From the NCBI RefSeq assembly GCF_014216315.1, contig NZ_CP045703.1, forward strand, positions 62,001 to 126,000: 64,000 nt of DNA. The letters are read 5' to 3'. How positions within the stretch are numbered: the first letter of the stretch is position 1; each line of letters starts with the position of its first letter. Of this stretch, positions 60,382 to 64,000 are shown piece by piece. The notes below the pieces were generated by a model, which saw only the letters and a list, made by a program, of their open reading frames with translations, did no database searches and was not told the origin of the DNA. The stretch comes from Streptomyces finlayi. Its GTDB lineage: Bacteria; Actinomycetota; Actinomycetes; Streptomycetales; Streptomycetaceae. Position numbers and translations under genes: made by a program.

Positions 60382-61461
60382 GTGAAAGCACTTGTGCTGA
60401 CGGGCGGATCAGGCGTCCGCCTCCGTCCGTTCACGTATTCCACGCCGAAACAGCTCATCCCCCTTGCGAACAAACCGGTCCTGGAGCACGTGGTCACCCA
60501 CCTTCGCGAGCTGGGAGTGACGGAGATCTGCCTCCTCACCGGCGACTGGGCGGACGCCATCTCCGCGGTCATGGGGGACGGGTCCCGCCTCGGCGTGAGT
60601 CTCACTTATCTCCGCCAGGACCAGCCGCTGGGTCTGGCCCACGCGGTGCAGACCGCCCGTCCTTTCCTGGGCGACGACGACTTCCTGATGTATCTGGGCG
60701 ACAACATCCTGGCCGATGCGGCCGGCAGGGTCGCCGAGATCGTCGCGGAGTTCCGGGAGCGCCGTCCCGCGGCGGGCCTGGTCGTGCAGAAGGTGGCTGA
60801 CCCGCGCGCCTACGGCGTGGCCGAGGTGGACACCGACGGATCGGTGCTGCGGCTGGTGGAGAAGCCGCCACAGCCGCGCACCGACCTCGCAGTCGTGGGC
60901 CTGTACTACTTCACCGCGGCCATCCACGAGGCGACGGACGCCATCACGCCCAGCGCGCGGGGCGAGCTGGAGATCACCGACGCCGTGCAGTGGCTGATCG
61001 GCCGGGGAAGCGAGGTCGTCGCTCGCCGGTACAGCGGCTTCTGGAAAGACGTCGGCCAGGCCGTCGACGTCCTCCAGTGCAACCGGTGGCTGCTCGGCGA
61101 GCTGACCACCGACGTCAGGGGCGAGGTCGATCCGGTCAGCGAACTGTGTGGTCAGGTAGTCATCGAACCCGGCGCCCGGGTCGTCCGCTCCCGCATCGAA
61201 GGGCCGGCGATCATCGGGGAGGGCACGCTCATCGAGGACAGCTGGATCGGGCCGGGCACCTCCATCGGACGCGACTGCGTGGTGCGCGACACCTACCTGC
61301 TCGACTCGGTCGTGCTCCAAGGCGCCAGCATCCGCACGCCCCGTCGTCTGCACGGTTCCCTAGTCGGCCGGTTCGCCACGGTCGGCCCCGGCGAGCAGGG
61401 CGATCCCGGCCACCGCCTCATGATCGGTGACCATGCGCGGATCGAGATGACCGTTGCCTGA
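60382..61461 (+). CDS. Glucose-1-phosphate thymidylyltransferase, long form (RmlA-like)
   Basis: 359 residues. The nucleotidyltransferase motif LTGGSGVRLRPFT (residues 6-18), LGLAHAVQTA near 83, YLGDNI near 107 and GFWKDVGQAVDVLQCN near 215 are followed by left-handed beta-helix repeats at the C-terminus. Long-form enzymes of this type (StrD-like) make dTDP-glucose, the first step to deoxysugars; SgcA1 in the C-1027 cluster is one. No dehydratase or other sugar gene follows in the window. GTG 60382 is chosen for TGGAGG about 12 nt upstream and because the protein starts MKALVLTGG. Confidence 0.95.
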   Translation: MKALVLTGGSGVRLRPFTYSTPKQLIPLANKPVLEHVVTHLRELGVTEICLLTGDWADAISAVMGDGSRLGVSLTYLRQDQPLGLAHAVQTARPFLGDDDFLMYLGDNILADAAGRVAEIVAEFRERRPAAGLVVQKVADPRAYGVAEVDTDGSVLRLVEKPPQPRTDLAVVGLYYFTAAIHEATDAITPSARGELEITDAVQWLIGRGSEVVARRYSGFWKDVGQAVDVLQCNRWLLGELTTDVRGEVDPVSELCGQVVIEPGARVVRSRIEGPAIIGEGTLIEDSWIGPGTSIGRDCVVRDTYLLDSVVLQGASIRTPRRLHGSLVGRFATVGPGEQGDPGHRLMIGDHARIEMTVA

Positions 61462-61841
61462 GGCACGGCTTCAGAACGGTTCCGGCGCCCCCAGCACCCG
61501 CCGAAGCCCCGTCCGGCGGCCGGAGGCCACCGGGGGACGCCGGCCGGCCGGACCACCCTGCCGCCCTCGACGCCGAGGCGAAGGTCCCGGCGACGCGCGG
61601 GCGGGGACGTGTCCGCCCGCGCCGTACGCCGTCGGCACGTCCGGCCGCCTGCCCACGCCGTCCGGCCCGGCGCCTGTCTCATGCTCCGTCCGGCCGCGCC
61701 CCTGATCCGAGGATGCCGTCGCCCGCCCGGAACGCGGCCTGCCGTCCGCGCCCTCGACCCGCTTCGAAGAGAGCCGATTCTCCGGACCCGTCGGCTCGCT
61801 CGACACCGACCGATGGCCGGACACATTCCTGAGGAGTTCTC
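61462..61841. other. Intergenic region, no gene supported
   Basis: 380 bp between the thymidylyltransferase and antiporter genes. Very GC-rich, with only arginine/proline-rich shadow frames and no hairpin or box I could identify. The antiporter Shine-Dalgarno (GAGGAG) lies at its right end. Confidence 0.4.
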
Positions 61842-63185
61842 GTGCTGGTAGCTCCGGTGCCGTCCATCGATTCCCACTCGCTGCTCATCTTCCTGCTCCA
61901 GGTGTGCACGCTCCTCTTCCTCGCCATCGTGATGGGCCGCCTGGCGGGGCGCGTGGGGATGCCTCCGATCGTGGGAGAGCTGACCGCGGGCGTCCTCGTG
62001 GGGCCGTCGCTGATGGGGTGGCTGGCGCCGGGTCTCTCCGGCTGGCTGCTGCCGGCCGATCCGGCGCAGACCCACATGCTCGACGCCGTCGGGCAGATCG
62101 CCGTCCTGCTCCTGGTGGGCCTCACCGGAGCCGAGGTCGACCTCGGCATGATGCGCCGCCGCGGCCGTACGGCCGTGCAGATCAGCCTGTCAGGGCTGAT
62201 CATCCCCCTCGGGCTCGGCATCGCCGTGGGCTATCCGCTGGCGGGGATCCTCTCCCCCGGCGGGTCCGGCACGACGGTCTTCGCGCTCTTCCTGGGCGTC
62301 GCCATGTGCGTCAGCGCGATCCCTGTCATCGCCAAGACGCTCATGGACATGAACCTCATCCACCGAAACGTGGGCCAGCTGATGCTCATCGCCGGCATGA
62401 TCGACGATGCCTTCGGATGGTTCATGCTGTCGATCGTCTCCGCGATGGCCGTCGGCGGTCTCGGTGGGGCTGACATCGCGCTCACGCTGGTGCGCATGCT
62501 GCTCGTCCTGCTCGTGGCGGTGCTGATCGGGCGTCCCCTCATCCGGACGGCTCTCCGGTGGCACACCGGCTCCCCGGAGCGAGTTGTCGCGATGGTCTCC
62601 GTGCTGATCCTGCTCGCCGCCGCCGGTACCCAGTCCCTCGAACTGGAAGCCGTCTTCGGGGCCTTCCTCTGCGGCCTCCTCATCGGCTCCTCCAAGGAGT
62701 TCACCCCGGAGCACACGAGCTCGCTCCGTACCGTCGTCGTCGGGGTACTGGCTCCGCTGTTCTTCGCCACCGCCGGACTGCGGGTCGACCTCAGGGCGCT
62801 GGCCCGGCTCGAGGTGCTGGCGGCTGCCCTGGCGGTACTCGTCGTCGCGGTCGTCGGCAAGTTCGCCGGGGCCTACATCGGAGCCCGGCTGAGCCGGATG
62901 AGCAAGTGGGAGGCGCTGGCGCTCGGCGCCGGGATGAACGCCCGCGGAGTGATCGAGGTCATCGTCGCGATGGTCGGCCTGCGGCTGGGGATCCTGGACA
63001 CCACCACCTACACCATCGTGGTCCTCGTCGCCGTGGCGACCTCCGTGATGGCGCCGCCCCTGCTGCGCGTGGCCATGAGACGCGTCGAGCACACCGAGGA
63101 GGAACAACTCCGCCTGCGCTCGCGGGGCGAGGAGTGGAACGAGAACAGCCTCGTGGTCGAGGTCCGCGAGCCGAAAGGGCTGTGA
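61842..63185 (+). CDS. CPA2-type Na+(K+)/H+ antiporter
   Basis: 447 residues with about 12 membrane helices: MGRLAGRVGMPPIVGELTAGVLVGPSLMG (residues 25-53), LLVGLTGAEVDLGMM, GVAMCVSAIPVIAKTLMDM, LMLIAGMIDDAFGWFM (the paired acidic residues of the transport site) and APLFFATAGLRVDL are standard for the family. A short cytoplasmic tail follows. Antiporters of this type occur in enediyne and other antibiotic clusters (for example beside sugar genes) and may serve export or pH homeostasis. GTG 61842 follows GAGGAG. Confidence 0.93.
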   Translation: MLVAPVPSIDSHSLLIFLLQVCTLLFLAIVMGRLAGRVGMPPIVGELTAGVLVGPSLMGWLAPGLSGWLLPADPAQTHMLDAVGQIAVLLLVGLTGAEVDLGMMRRRGRTAVQISLSGLIIPLGLGIAVGYPLAGILSPGGSGTTVFALFLGVAMCVSAIPVIAKTLMDMNLIHRNVGQLMLIAGMIDDAFGWFMLSIVSAMAVGGLGGADIALTLVRMLLVLLVAVLIGRPLIRTALRWHTGSPERVVAMVSVLILLAAAGTQSLELEAVFGAFLCGLLIGSSKEFTPEHTSSLRTVVVGVLAPLFFATAGLRVDLRALARLEVLAAALAVLVVAVVGKFAGAYIGARLSRMSKWEALALGAGMNARGVIEVIVAMVGLRLGILDTTTYTIVVLVAVATSVMAPPLLRVAMRRVEHTEEEQLRLRSRGEEWNENSLVVEVREPKGL

Positions 63186-63217
63186 GAGGGCGGCCGATGT
63201 AGCCGAATTGCCGCTTA

Positions 63218-63475
63218 TGCCCTATTGGGTCTCATCGTGATCACCTTCAGCGTCCTGACCTGCCGCGACTGCCCCTTCCAGAAGCAGTGCACCAGGCCCT
63301 CGATGTCACCGGTATCCGCCGGGCCCGCTACCGCGGCCTGCCGAAAGTCCGCCTCCAGCACGCCTTCTCCGCCACCGCACTCAACGTGATCAGACTCGAT
63401 GCCCACTGGACCGACAGCCCCCGCCGCACCCGCACCAGCCGCCTCGAACGCCTCGCCTACCGACTCACCGCATGA
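63218..63475 (+). pseudogene. IS1182-like transposase C-terminal remnant
   Basis: FSVLTCRDCPFQKQCT (the Cys-rich segment of IS1182-type transposases) in one frame, followed in another frame by RARYRGLPKVRLQHAFSATALNVIRLDAHW and RTSRLERLAYRLTA, the usual C-terminus. The catalytic region is missing. A decayed fragment with no visible ends. Confidence 0.75.
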
Positions 63476-63517
63476 CCCCCACGAATTGCGCAGCAGAGTC
63501 GACCCACCTCCCAAGAC

Positions 63518-63868
63518 TCATCCCGCGAAGCATCGGAAATCTTCGTTGTCACGACTCTGGTAATGCTTCAGCGAATCCTCATCTCCGCTGCTGAAGACCA
63601 CTCGTCCGGCTGCAAGTTGCTGCGTGTCCAGCACCACCAGGGTCGGGGTCCAATCGGCGGGCCTTCTCACGGACCCGGCAGCGCAGCAGTCCATGGATGA
63701 CCTGGTCGGTCCCGTCGTCGCGCCACGCGGCGAAGTAGTAGTACGTCGCACTCTTTGGCGGCAGATCGTGGGGTGGTAGGCCCACTGGCAGCCGTTCCGA
63801 CCCTGGCAGAAAATCGCGTTCACGATCTCCCGCATCGCGTAGGCCGCGCGAGCACCCTCACGGACCAC
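63518..63868 (-). pseudogene. IS5-family transposase remnant
   Basis: Minus-strand pieces AMREIVNAIFCQGRNGCQWAYHP, then in a second frame GLPPHDLPPKSATYYYFAAWRDDGTDQVIHGLLRCRVREKARRLD, then TLVVLDTQQLAAGRVV, correspond to the N-terminal DUF4096 region and the first Asp of actinobacterial IS5-type transposases. At least two frameshifts and no C-terminal half. The last 130 bases of the window show nothing further. Confidence 0.8.
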
Positions 63869-64000
63869 CCGCCCCGCTCCCGGCCCGTCCGCTCCCCTCG
63901 TGCCCGAGCCCCCACCCCACCGGCGTCCGGAGACGTCCCCGGCTCCGTCCTGCCTGTGGACGCATGCCTCGCCGGAGGACGGTTCGTCAGCTCCGGACGG

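Overview
The window is high-GC actinobacterial DNA, almost certainly Streptomyces: GC-rich third positions, GTG starts, ATGA-type stop/start overlaps, AfsA/ArpA-type gamma-butyrolactone signalling genes, and TTA codons in two regulatory-locus genes. It carries an enediyne polyketide gene cluster bordered by a decayed second copy of its own regulatory surroundings.

Layout. 0-3.1 kb: two nearly identical D5-type primase/helicase genes as a head-on inverted repeat (plasmid or integrative-element DNA). 3.4-9.3 kb (module A): AfsA-like synthase, butyrolactone-receptor TetR, SDR, a second TetR, an IS701-like transposase homologue that has lost a catalytic Asp, and two small membrane proteins. 9.5-23.1 kb: HxlR regulator and the enediyne core as one overlapping operon: two DUF1702 proteins, UnbV, UnbU, the iterative PKS (KS-AT-ACP-KR-DH-PPTase), a tiny ORF, a flavin reductase and a P450. 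23.2-29.1 kb: AraC and StrR-like regulators, a DUF5987-like protein with a GMC oxidoreductase, the hotdog thioesterase and a mycothiol-isomerase-like protein. 29.1-38.8 kb: proline dehydrogenase, tandem carrier domains, a 53-aa exported peptide, several AhpD/CMD proteins, an SDR, a flavin monooxygenase and a broken acyl-CoA-dehydrogenase-type gene. 39-43.3 kb: unknown protein, AhpD remnant, two RepL-like winged-helix proteins with a strong terminator. 44-54.7 kb (module B): the same order as module A plus its 3' flank (AfsA, TetR, SDR, TetR, IS701-like, membrane protein, AraC, StrR-like, DUF5987, GMC), but the whole 9.3-23.1 kb core is absent and many genes are frameshifted, truncated or interrupted (an IS630 element sits cleanly in the SDR). 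54.7-63.2 kb: MIO ammonia-lyase relic, S-adenosylmethionine synthetase, XRE/TPR regulator, discrete carrier protein, glucose-1-phosphate thymidylyltransferase, Na+/H+ antiporter. 63.2-64 kb: remnants of two further transposases.

How it fits together. Module A should make and sense a butyrolactone and feed a cascade (TetR, StrR-like, AraC, HxlR) driving the core operon; PKS plus thioesterase would make the polyene precursor, with E-type oxidoreductases maturing it. Separately, an XRE/TPR regulator and at least five GGCAA-n-TTGCC inverted repeats mark the promoters of the carrier proteins, the peptide/AhpD/SDR operon, the proline dehydrogenase region and a stretch at 59.7 kb. This looks like a second regulon, possibly peptide-responsive (RRNPP-like), and is the least described feature of the window. 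All function assignments come from reading motifs in the sequence; no database search was run.
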